A DNA stretch of 64,000 bases from CAVVMA01 sp963830715 (GCA_963830715.1 CAWHNS010000002.1:186001-250000); one strand, 5' to 3'. Counted from the stretch's first letter, positions 26,279 through 35,985 are shown. The notes: generated from the letters alone by a model not told the origin. A program made the numbers and translations.

Positions 26279-27022
26279 TCAGCGTCCTCCGTCGAGTTCC
26301 TCGAGCGCCGCGCCCGCGACGATCAGCGCGGCCAGCGCGGCGGTCTCGCTGCGCAGGCGGTTGCGGCCAAGTCCCGCTTTCACCAGGCCCGCCCGTTCCG
26401 CGATCGTCTGCTCGTCGCGATCGAAGTCGCCCTCCGGTCCACAGGCTATCAGGATTCGGCCCGGCGATGTTTTCCTGATCAATCCGGCGAGCGGCTCCGC
26501 GCCAATCGTGCAGATCACTCCGAGCGTCTGCGCCGGGAGATTGCGAATCAAGTCCCCGAAGCTCACTGGCTGCCGGATTTCCATCGGACGCGCCGCCAGG
26601 CTCTGCTTCGCCGCAGCCGACGCCAGCCGTCGCCATCGCGCGAGTCGCTCGCGTCCCGGCGCCGTCGCGACGCCGCGCGCGCACATCACAGGCCACAACT
26701 CGGATGCGCCGATTTCCGCTGCCTTCTCGACCAGGAAATCCATCCGCGCTCCCTTGATGATCGCCGCGGCGAGGATGATTTCGCGGCGATTCGGCTCCGG
26801 CGCGCGCGCTTCGACGACCTCGATCAGAGCGCATCCGCCCTCGAAGCATCGGACGATCCCCGCGTACTGCGCGCCGCGCTCGTCCATCAATGATACCGGC
26901 GCGCCGATGCCGAGCCGCATCACGTCGCGCAGGTGATGCAGTTCGGCGCCGCCCACTCGGGCGATTCCGCCGCTCAGCGAAGCGCTGGAGATGGTGAAGC
27001 GCGGCGGCGGAGGCCGATTCAT
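26279..27022 (-). CDS. rsmE: 16S rRNA (uracil1498-N3)-methyltransferase
   Basis: SPOUT-family methyltransferase with an N-terminal PUA-like domain, 247 residues. Family hallmarks: ELHHLRDVMRL, KGARMDFLVEKAAEIGASEL, IACGPEGDFDRDE and the knot motif GLGRNRLRSETAALAAL. The ATG at 27022 overlaps the prmA stop (ATGA), which decides the start. Co-occurrence with prmA is a classic arrangement. Confidence 0.95.
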   Translation of the reverse strand: MNRPPPPRFTISSASLSGGIARVGGAELHHLRDVMRLGIGAPVSLMDERGAQYAGIVRCFEGGCALIEVVEARAPEPNRREIILAAAIIKGARMDFLVEKAAEIGASELWPVMCARGVATAPGRERLARWRRLASAAAKQSLAARPMEIRQPVSFGDLIRNLPAQTLGVICTIGAEPLAGLIRKTSPGRILIACGPEGDFDRDEQTIAERAGLVKAGLGRNRLRSETAALAALIVAGAALEELDGGR

Positions 27023-27925
27023 GGCGCGAGCACCAGCGTGGCCCATCCGCGGGTTTTCGTTATCGCGACGCATCGGAGCGCACGCCGATAATGGGTAAGC
27101 ACGCTTTCCGATTCACGCGCGAGAATTCCGGCGAGAATCAGCCGGCCATCCCGCGCGAGCAGCGCCTTCAGTCTGGGGGCCATTTCGACCAGCGTCGAAG
27201 CGAGGATGTTCGCTACGATCAGGTCGAAATGCCCGCGCAGACTTTCGATCGAAGTGGCGGAGAATTTCGGCGCGACATCCAGATGGTTCAGACGGTTCAG
27301 CGCGGCGTTTTCGCGGGCGTTCCGAATCGCCTCGGCGTCGGTGTCGATTGCCACGACGTCTCCGACGCCCATCAGAGTCATCGCGATCGCAAGGATGCCG
27401 GAGCCTGTGCCGACATCGAGCGCGCTGCGAAACCGGCGCGTGGTGGCGGACAGCTTCTCGAGTGCCCGCAACACGCCCGCGGTGCTCGGATGATGCCCGG
27501 TGCCGAATGCGTCGGCCGGCTTGATTATCAGATTGAGCCGTGCCGCGTCGCGTTCGCCGCTCCATGGCGGCACGATGAACCAGCGCCGTCCGACCCGCAG
27601 CGGCTTGAAGCGTTTCATCCAGAGCGTTGACCAGCCCGGATCGACGATCGTCCGCACGCGAGGAACTGCGCGCACCGTCGGCCAGCATCCCGGCGGAGAC
27701 CATCGTGCCTCGCAAGCTGGTGAGTTCCGATCGAGACAAGCGGTCGAAGAACGCCTCCAGCGGGACGATCTTCGGCATCCTCGCGGACGGCCCGAGCGGC
27801 CGCGCGATCGCGCATCCGATCGCGCCGCGCGCGACGAGAAATCCCGCGGCCTCGTCGGCCATCGCGGCTGGGGTATCGAACACCACCTTCACGAAGCGTC
27901 CGGCTCTGCGAGGCGACCGCGGCAT
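27019..27925 (-). CDS. prmA: ribosomal protein L11 methyltransferase, frameshifted
   Basis: SAM-dependent trimethylation of ribosomal protein L11. The C-terminal catalytic part shows GTGHHPSTAGVL, DVGTGSGILAIA and the NPPY-like VANILASTL. The N-terminal substrate-binding part (FVKVVFDTPAAMADE) is in another frame and joins the rest near 27668, where LADGAR is followed by VPRVRTIVDPGW after one base change. The gene is coupled to rsmE downstream. Conservation on both sides indicates a functional gene and an indel error. Confidence 0.88.
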
Positions 27926-27934
27926 CCCTTGCTC

Positions 27935-28015
27935 AACCTCACCCGCCGTCGCTCCGCTCCGGCCCCCTCTCCCTTTATCGCCACCGGCGCGGGGGAGAGG
28001 GACGGGGAGAGGTGC
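27935..28015. repeat. dispersed repeat, family D
   Basis: CTCACCCGCCGTCGCTCCGC, then CCCTCTCCCTTTATCGCC and GGGGGAGAGGGACGGGGAGA. It lies between prmA and the LLM gene and touches the LLM stop codon. Confidence 0.65.
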
Positions 28016-29158
28016 TCACGCGTGCAGGCGGAACGCGTCCTCTCTGGCGCCGGGGCCGGCGCCGGCGCGCGCGATAAGCTGCCGTTCGATCGGGATTCGC
28101 TTCTTTAGTTCCGGCATCACCTCTTTCGCGAAGGTCCGCAGGTTCTGCTCTGCGTAGTCGAAGGGCATGCCGCCGTAACTGAACACTCCGATGAAGGCCT
28201 CGCTGCCGGTTTTCTCCGATACCTCGACGATCCGGTTGTAGCACTGCTCGGGCGTTCCCCAGACCTGGAGGTTCAGGAAAAATTCGACCATCGCATCGAC
28301 GCCGCCCGGCGCGTTCACGATCTCCTGCATCCGCTTGTACGATTCGTAGCCGCGCATGTTGAGCAGATGCGTCCCGCGCAGGTCGTAGTGGCGGACCACC
28401 GAATGCCAGTAGTTGCCGATGTACTTGTAGGCCATCTCTCGCGCGCGATCGGCGTTCTTGTCGCAGAGCGTCCATCCGGCGTTGATCGGCGGCGGCGCAT
28501 CGGCGCTGTTCACTTCGCGATACACGCGCCGATAGTCGCTGAGTTCCTGCGTCACCGCTTCCCACGGCTTCTGCGGAATGATCAGCAATCCGATCCCGAG
28601 CTTCGCCATTATCGCCGAAGACTCGGGCGAGACCGCGGCGGCGTAGGTACGCCCGCGAAACGACTTGAACGGCGCCGGCCGTAAATGACGCCTGGTCTGT
28701 TTGACGAGCTTGCCGTCGAATTCGCAGTAGCCGGTCTCGAGCCCGCGCAGAATCATCTGGGCGGCCTCGGTGAAGAACTCGCGGCTGTCTTCCTGATTGA
28801 GGTTAAAGCCCTCGAACTCCACTTTTCCGAGTCCCCGGCCGATCCCGAAGATGAAGCGGCCCTTCGAGAAGTGATCGAGCATCGTCACTTCTTCGGCGAC
28901 CCGGATCGGCTTGTGCCAGGGCAGCACGACCACCATCGATCCGAGCTGGATTTTCTCCGTGCGGCCGGCGAAATAGGTGAGGTACTGCAAGACGTTGGGG
29001 CACATCGTGTATTCGGTGAAGTGATGCTCCACGCCCCAGAGCGACTCGAAACTGAGCGGCTCCGCCAGGTCTGCGAAGCGGAGCTCGTTGAGATAAACTT
29101 CGCGGTCGCTGCGATTCTCGCCCTGTCCCTGGAAGATCACTGCCATCCCGACGTGCAT
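28016..29158 (-). CDS. LLM-class flavin-dependent oxidoreductase
   Basis: Luciferase-like TIM-barrel monooxygenase of 380 residues using F420H2 or reduced FMN. Key stretches: ESLWGVEHHFTEY (38-50), GSMVVVLPWHKPIRVAEE, and GRFIFGIGRGLGKVEFEG. The C-terminal half contains EFFLNLQVWGTPEQCYNRI, a motif of this family. The last 15 residues (AGAGPGAREDAFRLHA) border a repeat and are probably not structural. Such enzymes are abundant in Binatota-like genomes and often oxidise short-chain or xenobiotic substrates; the substrate here is unknown. Confidence 0.88.
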   Translation of the reverse strand: MHVGMAVIFQGQGENRSDREVYLNELRFADLAEPLSFESLWGVEHHFTEYTMCPNVLQYLTYFAGRTEKIQLGSMVVVLPWHKPIRVAEEVTMLDHFSKGRFIFGIGRGLGKVEFEGFNLNQEDSREFFTEAAQMILRGLETGYCEFDGKLVKQTRRHLRPAPFKSFRGRTYAAAVSPESSAIMAKLGIGLLIIPQKPWEAVTQELSDYRRVYREVNSADAPPPINAGWTLCDKNADRAREMAYKYIGNYWHSVVRHYDLRGTHLLNMRGYESYKRMQEIVNAPGGVDAMVEFFLNLQVWGTPEQCYNRIVEVSEKTGSEAFIGVFSYGGMPFDYAEQNLRTFAKEVMPELKKRIPIERQLIARAGAGPGAREDAFRLHA

Positions 29159-29381
29159 GCTCGTTCTCCTGTTGGCGCGCCAATTGGTACGAGGTTGTCA
29201 CTCGCGCGGCGTCGCCCTGCGATGCATCGCATACTACGACGATCCGGCCTGAATTTCCATTTCGCCGTGTGGTCGCGATGATGGCAGAGGCTTCAGCCTG
29301 TGAGACGAATCGGTTGTGGACGAATCCGGGTGATTGTTTTGGCGCGGCGAGAGCGAGACGATAGACTGACGCTATGAGGCT

Positions 29382-30095
29382 ATGGCGCGGGCGATCCTCA
29401 ATATAGCCCATCGCGGGGCGAGCGGCGGCTTTCCGGAGAACACGCTCATCGCGTTTCGCGCGGCGATCGAGGCCGGCGCGCAGATGTGCGAGCTCGACGT
29501 GCAATTGACCCGCGACGGTGTCCCGGTCGTGATCCACGACGAGAAGGTCGATCGCACCACGAGCGGGCGAGGTGCGGTGGCCGACATGACGCTCGCGGAT
29601 GTGAAGCGCCTCGATGCGGGCGCATGGCGCGATCCGAAATTTGCCGGCGAGCGCGTGCCGACGCTGGACGAGGTCTTCGGCGCGGTCGCCGGGCGATGCG
29701 ATCTGAATATCGAGTTGAAAGCGAAGCACACCGAGCAACAAGTCTGCGACCTGATGCGCAAGCATGGCGCGATCGGGAAGTCGATCGTTTCGAGCTTCGA
29801 GTGGGAGCTGCTGTGGCGCGTGCGCGAAATCGATCCCGCGATCCGGATCGGCTTGCTGGCGGAGAAAAACCCGGACCGGCTGATCGCGGAGGCTGTCGCC
29901 AGGCGCGCGACCGCGGTCCATCCGCGCTTCGACCTCGCGACCGCCGCGTTTTGCGATAATGCCCATCGCGCGGGTCTGGCCGTTTACACCTGGACGGTCA
30001 ACGCTCCCGAAGCGATGCGCGTGCTGATCGGGAACGGCGTCGGCGGAATCATGACCAACTATCCGGAGCGGTTGCGATCGGTAATCGGGCGCTGA
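29382..30095 (+). CDS. ugpQ: glycerophosphodiester phosphodiesterase
   Basis: TIM-barrel phosphodiesterase releasing glycerol 3-phosphate from deacylated phospholipids, 237 residues. Catalytic and metal residues: His10 and Arg11 (NIAHRGAS), Glu19 and Asn20 (PENTLIAF), Glu37 and Asp39 (CELDVQLT), His52 and Asp53 (VIHDEKVDRTT), then NIELKAK. No signal peptide, hence a cytosolic UgpQ-like type. It ends two bases before dnaG and may be co-transcribed with it. Confidence 0.93.
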   Translation: MARAILNIAHRGASGGFPENTLIAFRAAIEAGAQMCELDVQLTRDGVPVVIHDEKVDRTTSGRGAVADMTLADVKRLDAGAWRDPKFAGERVPTLDEVFGAVAGRCDLNIELKAKHTEQQVCDLMRKHGAIGKSIVSSFEWELLWRVREIDPAIRIGLLAEKNPDRLIAEAVARRATAVHPRFDLATAAFCDNAHRAGLAVYTWTVNAPEAMRVLIGNGVGGIMTNYPERLRSVIGR

Positions 30096-30097
30096 CG

Positions 30098-31849
30098 ATG
30101 GCGTTCAGCCAGGACAAGATCGAGGAGCTGAGGAGCCGCGCCGATATCGCCGAAGTCATCGGCGCGCACGTCCGCCTGCGCCGGGTGGGCAACCGCTTCG
30201 TCGGACTGTGCCCGTTCCACAACGAAAAGACCCCGTCGTTCTCGGTGAGTCCGGAGCGCGGGTTCTTCCACTGCTTCGGATGCGGCGCCGGCGGCACGGT
30301 TTTCAACTTCATAATGCAAATCGAGGGGCTGAGCTTTCCCGAGGCCGTTCGTTCGCTGGCGCATCGCTATGGAATCGCAATCGAGGAGCGGCGCGAGGCC
30401 GGCGCGAAGCCGGGCGATCGCGATTCGATGCTGCGGGCGAACGAAGTCGCCGCCGACTTCTTCGCCCATGTGCTGTGGAACACGCCGGACGGCGCCGCCG
30501 CCCGCGCTTACCTCAAATCGCGCGGCGTCGCCGATGAGACCGCACGCGCGTTCAAGCTCGGTTTCTCGCCCGCCCGGCCCGCCTCGCTGACCAGGGCGCT
30601 CGAAAAGCGCGGGCTGCTGGACACCGGCCGCAAGCTCGGCCTCGTAAAGCAGGATTCAAGCGCGCCCTACGATATGTTCCGCGCGCGCCTGATGTTCCCG
30701 ATTCGCGACGCGCAGGGCCGCGCGATCGGATTCGGCGGGCGCGTCCTCGACGATCGGCTCCCCAAGTACATCAACTCTCCCGAGTCTCCGCTGTATTCTA
30801 AGGGGCATGCGCTCTACGGCCTTTTTGAGGGACGCGAGATCATTGCGCGCAGCGACGTGGCTATTGTCGTGGAGGGCTATCTCGACGTGATCGCCGTCTG
30901 GCAGGCAAAGTTCGGCGACATAGCGGCCGTCGCGCCCCTTGGTACAGCGCTCACGGTTGACCAGTTGCGGCTTCTGGGTCGCCGCGCAAGCACCGTCGTA
31001 GCGTGCTTCGACGGCGATGAGGCTGGCCGAAAGGCATCGCTGCGCTCGCTGGAGACTTTCCTTCGAGCCGGGTTGCTAGGCCGCGCAATGTTCATTCCGT
31101 CGGGCTTCGACCCCGACACGCTAATTCGCGAGAAGGGTCCGCAAGCCTTTAGCGAGTCGGTTGCGTCGGCGGATCTCCTGGTCAACTACTTCATTCGTGA
31201 GCAAGTGGCCAGCATGGATAAAAGCGTGGACGGGCGCGCGCGGGCCGCAGGGCGCGTGGCGGAGATGCTGCGCATGGTCGCGAATCCCTTCGAGTTCGAT
31301 CTGCTGGCGCGCAAGGCCGCGGCTTCGATCGGGGTGGGTGAGGAAGTTCTCAGAGCGTGAGGCGCGCCGCCCGACAGTGCGCGGCGCGCGGAAGGAGCCT
31401 GAGCCGGCGGCGCCGCCCCGACCGCATCGCGGCGCGCTCCGAGGCCGAATTGGGTCTCATCGCTCTCGCGCTGGTTCACGAGGACCTGCGCGAGAGCATC
31501 GTTGAGCGAGGCGCCGACCGCTGAATTTACCGACGCGAGCCTAACGGTGGCGCTCGCAGAGATTTGCCGATCGGACGAGGGTCGCGGCGAGATCGAAGTG
31601 CGGCTCGCCGAGCGGCTCTCGGAAGATCAGCAGCGCCGGCTGAGCGCATTGATAGTCGGGCCGGAAATCGACGATCCCAAGGAGGCGCGCAAGCTGCTCG
31701 CCGGCTATATCGGCGCGCTGGAGCGGGCGCGGCGGCAACGTGAAATCGCGGAAGCTAAGCGCGGCGTTACCTCCTCGGACACCAAGGAGTCGATCGCTGC
31801 CCTCAAATCGGTAATCGAGGCCGGGCGGGCCGAACATGGCGGAGAGTGA
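30098..31849 (+). CDS. dnaG: DNA primase DnaG, interrupted by several frameshifts
   Basis: Synthesises RNA primers at the replication fork. The zinc finger uses Cys38, His41, Cys59 and Cys62 (CPFHNEKTPSF, FFHCFGCGAGG); the TOPRIM core shows VVEGYLDVIAVW and CFDGDEAG. The first frame stops at 31360 after EEVLRA, but the C-terminal helicase-binding region continues: KEPEPAAPPRPHRGAL in a second frame, SEAELGLIALALVHEDLRE in a third, then FTDASLTVALAEICR back in the first, to 31849. At least two, probably three, single-base errors in 150 bases explain this. rpoD, the usual neighbour, is absent. Confidence 0.88.
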
Positions 31850-31918
31850 AGCCGCTTCGATGAGACGATCGAATCGCCTAATCGCAATCGAGCCCTTAAA
31901 ATTCTGCGACAAACTTGG

Positions 31919-31924
31919 TACGAT
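31919..31924 (+). promoter_or_regulatory. possible tRNA promoter (-10 box)
   Basis: TACGAT preceded by TGG (extended -10), with a weak TTAAAA 17 bases upstream. It lies 26 bases before the tRNA 5' end. Confidence 0.35.
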
Positions 31925-31949
31925 TCCATTTCGTTCGATGCCTCCGCGA

Positions 31950-32025
31950 GGGCCCATAGCTCAGCCCGGTTCAGAGCTGCCGGCTCATAACCGGCTGGTC
32001 CCAGGTTCAAATCCTGGTGGGCCCA
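31950..32025 (+). tRNA. tRNA with anticodon CAU (Ile2 or Met)
   Basis: Cloverleaf: acceptor GGGCCCA/TGGGCCC with discriminator A, D arm GCTC...GAGC, anticodon stem GCCGG/CCGGC with loop CTCATAA, T arm CCAGG-TTCAAAT-CCTGG. CCA is not encoded. The GGGCCCATAGCTCAG start and the CTCATAA loop resemble tRNA-Ile2, whose C34 is changed to lysidine by TilS, but an elongator Met tRNA cannot be excluded by eye. Confidence 0.92.
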
Positions 32026-32074
32026 TCAAATCGGAATTGGGTTTGAAGCCCCGACAACAGGAAATGGTGAAGAA

Positions 32075-32797
32075 TTGCGCGAAGACTTAAGTCGGCTGAT
32101 GACTCTTCAGGGTCTCGATCGTGGTCTGAAGGAACTTGGGGAGTCATTGGCCACCATCAATATGCGAGTCGATCAGCTTCGCGAGGAAGCGGCAGGAAAA
32201 CAGTCCGAGCTGGAACGATTGTCGGAAGAGGACAAGCAGGCCCTGCTGGCGCGCAAGCAGTTGGAGCGCGAGCTGGCCGAAGGCGAGGCCCGTATCCGGA
32301 ACCATCGGATGCGCCTCAACCTCATCCGCAACGACAAGGAGCTTCAGGCGATCGGTCACGAGGTCGAGTCGCAGAAAGAGAACAACCAGCGCCTGGAGAG
32401 CGAGGTGCTGATCCAGATGGAGGCGGCCGAGCAGCGCGCGCCACGAATCAAGGAGTTGGCCGAGCTGCTGCAGAAAACTCGCGCCGAACTTGTCAGCGCC
32501 GAGAAGCAAATCGCCGGGCAGGTCGAGGACCTCAAGGAATCGCTCGCGAGACATCGCGCCGAGCGCGACGCGGTCGCGGCGGGAATCGACGAAGCGCTGC
32601 GCCAGCGCTACGAGATGATCTTCAATCGGCGGGGCGGGATCGCGGTGGTCCCGGTCAAGTCCGGAACGTGCCAGGGATGCCGGATGAAGATTCCGCCGCA
32701 GCTCCACAATCAGATCCAGCGCGAGGACCAGATTTACTTCTGCCCCAACTGCCAGCGGATTCTGTACTGCGAACCCAGCCCCGAGGCTCCGCGCTAG
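32075..32797 (+). CDS. C4-type zinc-ribbon coiled-coil protein (COG1579)
   Basis: 240 residues: a long antiparallel coiled coil (about 10-180, rich in Glu, Arg, Leu) followed by a zinc ribbon with Cys pairs in SGTCQGCRMKIPP and YFCPNCQRIL. This matches the CT398/COG1579 family, which binds NIF3-like partners and may be linked to flagellar, secretion or nucleic-acid functions; the exact role is unresolved. The start may be the TTG at 32075 or the ATG at 32099. A nif3 gene, its common neighbour, is not in the window. Confidence 0.85.
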   Translation: MREDLSRLMTLQGLDRGLKELGESLATINMRVDQLREEAAGKQSELERLSEEDKQALLARKQLERELAEGEARIRNHRMRLNLIRNDKELQAIGHEVESQKENNQRLESEVLIQMEAAEQRAPRIKELAELLQKTRAELVSAEKQIAGQVEDLKESLARHRAERDAVAAGIDEALRQRYEMIFNRRGGIAVVPVKSGTCQGCRMKIPPQLHNQIQREDQIYFCPNCQRILYCEPSPEAPR

Positions 32798-32800
32798 CGC

Positions 32801-32861
32801 CGGAAGTGGCACCGGCATCTTGCCGGTGATCGAAGCACCGGCTGAAGCCGGTGCCACTTGG
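32801..32861. repeat. dispersed hairpin repeat, family B
   Basis: GAAGTGGCACCGGCATCTTG at one end and GGCTGAAGCCGGTGCCACTT at the other, forming a stem. It lies between the zinc-ribbon gene and rnpB. Confidence 0.75.
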
Positions 32862-32893
32862 ATCGCGCTGGTGCGCAATGCGAATCGCGACCG

Positions 32894-32902
32894 TGCTACA
32901 CT
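32894..32902 (+). promoter_or_regulatory. probable rnpB promoter, extended -10
   Basis: TGCTACACT: a TACACT box with TG extension, ending 10 bases before the first paired base of the RNase P RNA. No good -35 is visible. Confidence 0.5.
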
Positions 32903-32912
32903 CGATTCCGCC

Positions 32913-33246
32913 GGAGTGAATCGGGCGATCGCCCCGCAAGGGGAGGAAAGTCCGGGCTCCACAGGGCAGGGTGGCCGCTAACGACGGCGCGAAGCGATTC
33001 GCGGAAAGTGGCACAGAAAACAGACCGCCCGCGAGGGCAAGGGTGAAATGGCGGGGTAAGAGCCCACCGGCGCGCGAGTGATCGCGCGCGCATGCCAAAC
33101 CCCACCTGGAGCAAGACCAAATAGGAGGGAGAGTGGCCCGCTCGCAATCCCTCGGGTATGGTCGCTCGAGCCCGCGAGCAATCGCGCGGCCCAGAGGAAT
33201 GATCGCCGCCCGCAAGGGCACAGAACCCGGCTTACAGATTCACTCC
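32913..33246 (+). ncRNA. rnpB: RNase P RNA, bacterial class A
   Basis: Catalytic RNA that matures tRNA 5' ends. The terminal helix P1 is formed by GGAGTGAATC (32913-32922) and GATTCACTCC (33237-33246), a perfect ten-pair match. The universally conserved GAGGAAAGTCCGGGCTCCAC lies just inside the 5' end and ACAGAACCCGGCTTACAG just inside the 3' end, with AGAGGAATGATCGCCGCC between. The length of about 334 bases is normal for class A. Confidence 0.96.
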
Positions 33247-33264
33247 GGCATCAAGACCAGAAAT

Positions 33265-33352
33265 AACCACCGATGAACACCGATAGACACTGATATTACA
33301 CACTCCGCAGAGATCTGCTCACATCCGTGTTTATCCGTGTTCATCGGTGGTT
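33265..33352. repeat. dispersed inverted repeat, family E
   Basis: 21-base arms at 33265-33285 and 33332-33352 (ACCACCGATGAACACCGATA and its complement with one mismatch). The right arm reaches into the 3' end of the ArsA-like gene and provides its stop codon. Confidence 0.85.
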
Positions 33353-34584
33353 TCATTCTTCTTCCGTCCACGGCCGAGTAACTGTGCCAGATGTGCGAGC
33401 GCCTTCAGGTCGCGCACCCCGATCCGGATCTCCGGCGCGATCATCAGTTTCAAGTCGCGCGGCAGTTCGCGCGAGAACCTGGCGACGCGCTCGATATCGC
33501 CGAGAGCCTGGGTGCGATAGCCCTCCAGGAAATCAATCACCGCGCCGACTCCCGGATCGCTCGCTACGCCGTCCGCCAGCGCGGATCGCAGTTTGCCGAT
33601 TTCGTCGAGATGAGGCGGTGTGTTGTTGAAGTTGCGTCCGATCTCGTTCCAGGTTGCTTCGTCGAGAAAGCGGTTCAACACGATCGCCGACAGGCAGAGC
33701 CCCTCGGCTTTCATCTCGTCGATCAGATCGCGCGCCTGGTTCAACCGATCCTCTTCAGCCGTGGTGACAAGGACGAATCGCACCGCGGGCGAGTGCAGCA
33801 GCGCCTCGGTCTTATGGAGCCGATCGACCATCGAGTCGACGGTATCGGCGGCGGCGGCGAAGAAGTCCGATATTGCGGTCAGCACGTTGGCGCCGGCGAA
33901 GCGCTCGAGCTCGCGGACCACGAACCGGGCCGCCCTGCTGGCAAGCTTCGCCGCGAACTTGCTCGCCGAAATATAGGGCAGGAAAAGCCATCGCGCCGCC
34001 CGCGTATCGAGCAGGCGCGCCAGCCGGGCCGGCGCCTGAAGGAACTCGAAGGCGTGCGCGGCGGGCGGCGTATCGACAATCTCAAGCTCGAACTCGCCCG
34101 CGACATGAAGATCGTAGAGCTGTTCGAGGGCGGCGTAAGCTTCCGAGCCGGCAAACTGCTCGGTCAGATTGCGGTAGAAGGGATTGTCGAGGATTCGGCG
34201 CCGCGCCTCGGGGTCGGGCGCGAACCGCTCGACCATTCCGTCCCACGCGCCCTTGACATCCAGCACCATCGCAGAGAGCGTCAGCGCCGGATCTAGTCCC
34301 GCGGCCCGCAGACGCGCGGCGCCGAGACCCTTGGGCCGTCCGCCGAGGCGCTCGAGTCCCAGCGCATCGCGCAGCCGCTTGGCCGGATCGACCGTGATGA
34401 GCGCGGTGTTGATGCGCGAGCCGGCCGCGGCGATTCCGAAAGCGGCGGCCACCGTCGTCTTGCCGACGCCGCCGGTCCCCAGCATGATGACCACCGAACC
34501 CTTCGCGAGCAGTTCCTTCACATCGCACCCGAAGCTTCGCGCGATACGCGGGACAAGATAGCAGTTGGCGCCGCGCGCCGGCAT
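33331..34584 (-). CDS. ArsA/GET3-like ATPase
   Basis: SIMIBI-class ATPase of 417 residues. P-loop GTGGVGKTT at 36-44, switch-like VDPAKRL, and DTPPAAHAFEFL. The deviant Walker A of ArsA/Get3 normally reads GKGGVGKT; here the signature lysine is Thr. The middle is helix-rich, and VLVTTAEEDRLNQARDL is followed by AIVLNRF, as in ArsA. The last seven residues (ETTDEHG) and the stop are encoded by a dispersed repeat arm. The function is unknown; in related bacteria such ATPases occur in pairs and are not linked to arsenic. Confidence 0.85.
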   Translation of the reverse strand: MPARGANCYLVPRIARSFGCDVKELLAKGSVVIMLGTGGVGKTTVAAAFGIAAAGSRINTALITVDPAKRLRDALGLERLGGRPKGLGAARLRAAGLDPALTLSAMVLDVKGAWDGMVERFAPDPEARRRILDNPFYRNLTEQFAGSEAYAALEQLYDLHVAGEFELEIVDTPPAAHAFEFLQAPARLARLLDTRAARWLFLPYISASKFAAKLASRAARFVVRELERFAGANVLTAISDFFAAAADTVDSMVDRLHKTEALLHSPAVRFVLVTTAEEDRLNQARDLIDEMKAEGLCLSAIVLNRFLDEATWNEIGRNFNNTPPHLDEIGKLRSALADGVASDPGVGAVIDFLEGYRTQALGDIERVARFSRELPRDLKLMIAPEIRIGVRDLKALAHLAQLLGRGRKKNETTDEHG

Positions 34585-34703
34585 CGCCGGCCGCGCGGCT
34601 CAATCGTCAGTCTGCCACTTGCCTGTGAAGAGAACGATACCGGCCCGCTTCTCGGAATTGCCGGACGGGCCTAAGATGATGGTATCGCAGAGGGGTTGTG
34701 TGG

Positions 34704-35966
34704 ATGGTTGAGTATCTGATCGGCGGCGAGCTTCTGCTGACCGCAGTAGTTCTCGTCATCCTTGTCGGGCTCCGCAAGACCGCGGGCGACGCGGTCGGCG
34801 TCGCGCTTGGACCAATCTCGGGGCGTATCGACTCGATGCGCGAAGAGTTGGCGGGCAAATTCGCCGGCGCGACCGCCGACATGGCGCAGCGCCTCGAAAA
34901 GACCGGAGGCGATCTCCGCCAGCAACTGGCCGATCGGACGCACGCCGAATTTGCGGCGCTTCGCGACTGTCTCGATCGGCAGCTCGCGGCGGGACGCGAG
35001 GAGCAAGCGAAATCGCTCAAGCTGGAGATCGAGGCGCTCACCAACGAAACGCGCAGGAGCCTCGAGGCGATTCGCAACGAGGTCGATCAGAAGCTGCTCG
35101 CGATCGGAAGGGAAGTTCAGGGCAAGCTCGACCAGAATATCCGCGAGGGCTTTCAGCAGTTCGAGAAAGTCCAGCAGCATCTGCAGGCCGCCGAGGAGCA
35201 GCTCAAGAGCGTCAGCATGATCGGCTCCTCGATCAACGATTTGAACAATCTGCTGAAGCTGCCTCATTTGCGCGGCCGATTTGGTGAGGCAAGCCTCGAG
35301 CGGCTGCTGGCCGATTTCCTGCCGGCCTCGATGTACGAGCTTCAGGCGCACGCCGGGCAGAACGGCCAGACCAGGCCGGACGCGGTGATCAAGTTTCCGG
35401 GCCGCGTCCTTCCGATCGACGCGAAATTCCCGCGCGAGCAGGTCCTGCCTCTGTTCGAGAGCAAGGGCGACAGCGAGCTCGCCGCGGCGCGCGAGCAGTT
35501 TGCGCGCGTGGTCAAGGAGCAGGGGAGACGGATCGCCGGCTATATCCATCCGGAGAACGGCACTACCGACATGGCCCTGATGTACCTGCCGAGCGAGACG
35601 CTCTACATGGAGACGGTCCTGAATGGCGAGCTGAGCGAATGGCTCAACAAGCTCAAGATTTTCCCGGTCTCGCCGAACACGCTGATCGTCACGCTGCAGT
35701 CGATTGCGATGGTCTTCCGGATGTACGAGTTTGCCAAGAGCTACGAGAAGGCGACCGAGGAGCTGGCGAAGGCGCAGAAGTCGTTCGCGTTCTTCGAGGG
35801 CAAGTTCGAGGACATCGGGAAGTCGCTCGTAAAAGCGCACGAGGCCTTCGGCGTAGCGTCAGGCCATCTGGCGCGCTATCGGAGCCGGGTCGCGAATTTG
35901 AGCGGCGAGCCGGTCCCGGAAATCGAGGGTTCCGCCGAAAACGGTATCGACGACAAGCCGGCGTGA
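34704..35966 (+). CDS. rmuC: DNA recombination protein RmuC
   Basis: Protein of 420 residues: an N-terminal membrane helix (about 6-24), a long coiled coil to about residue 165, and a C-terminal RmuC nuclease-like domain with LRGRFGEASLERLL, RPDAVIKFPGRVLPIDAKFP and MALMYLPSETLYME. RmuC limits inversions at short inverted repeats in E. coli, of possible interest given the many inverted repeats here. The ATG at 34704 is preferred over a GTG six bases upstream because of the AGAGGGG ribosome-binding site. Confidence 0.92.
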   Translation: MVEYLIGGELLLTAVVLVILVGLRKTAGDAVGVALGPISGRIDSMREELAGKFAGATADMAQRLEKTGGDLRQQLADRTHAEFAALRDCLDRQLAAGREEQAKSLKLEIEALTNETRRSLEAIRNEVDQKLLAIGREVQGKLDQNIREGFQQFEKVQQHLQAAEEQLKSVSMIGSSINDLNNLLKLPHLRGRFGEASLERLLADFLPASMYELQAHAGQNGQTRPDAVIKFPGRVLPIDAKFPREQVLPLFESKGDSELAAAREQFARVVKEQGRRIAGYIHPENGTTDMALMYLPSETLYMETVLNGELSEWLNKLKIFPVSPNTLIVTLQSIAMVFRMYEFAKSYEKATEELAKAQKSFAFFEGKFEDIGKSLVKAHEAFGVASGHLARYRSRVANLSGEPVPEIEGSAENGIDDKPA

Positions 35967-35985
35967 GCAGAATGGCCGCCTGTCG

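Noticed and set aside
30098..31360. DnaG ending at 31360 as a short primase
   Set aside because: The conserved helicase-binding region continues in other frames to 31849, so the early stop is a frameshift product.
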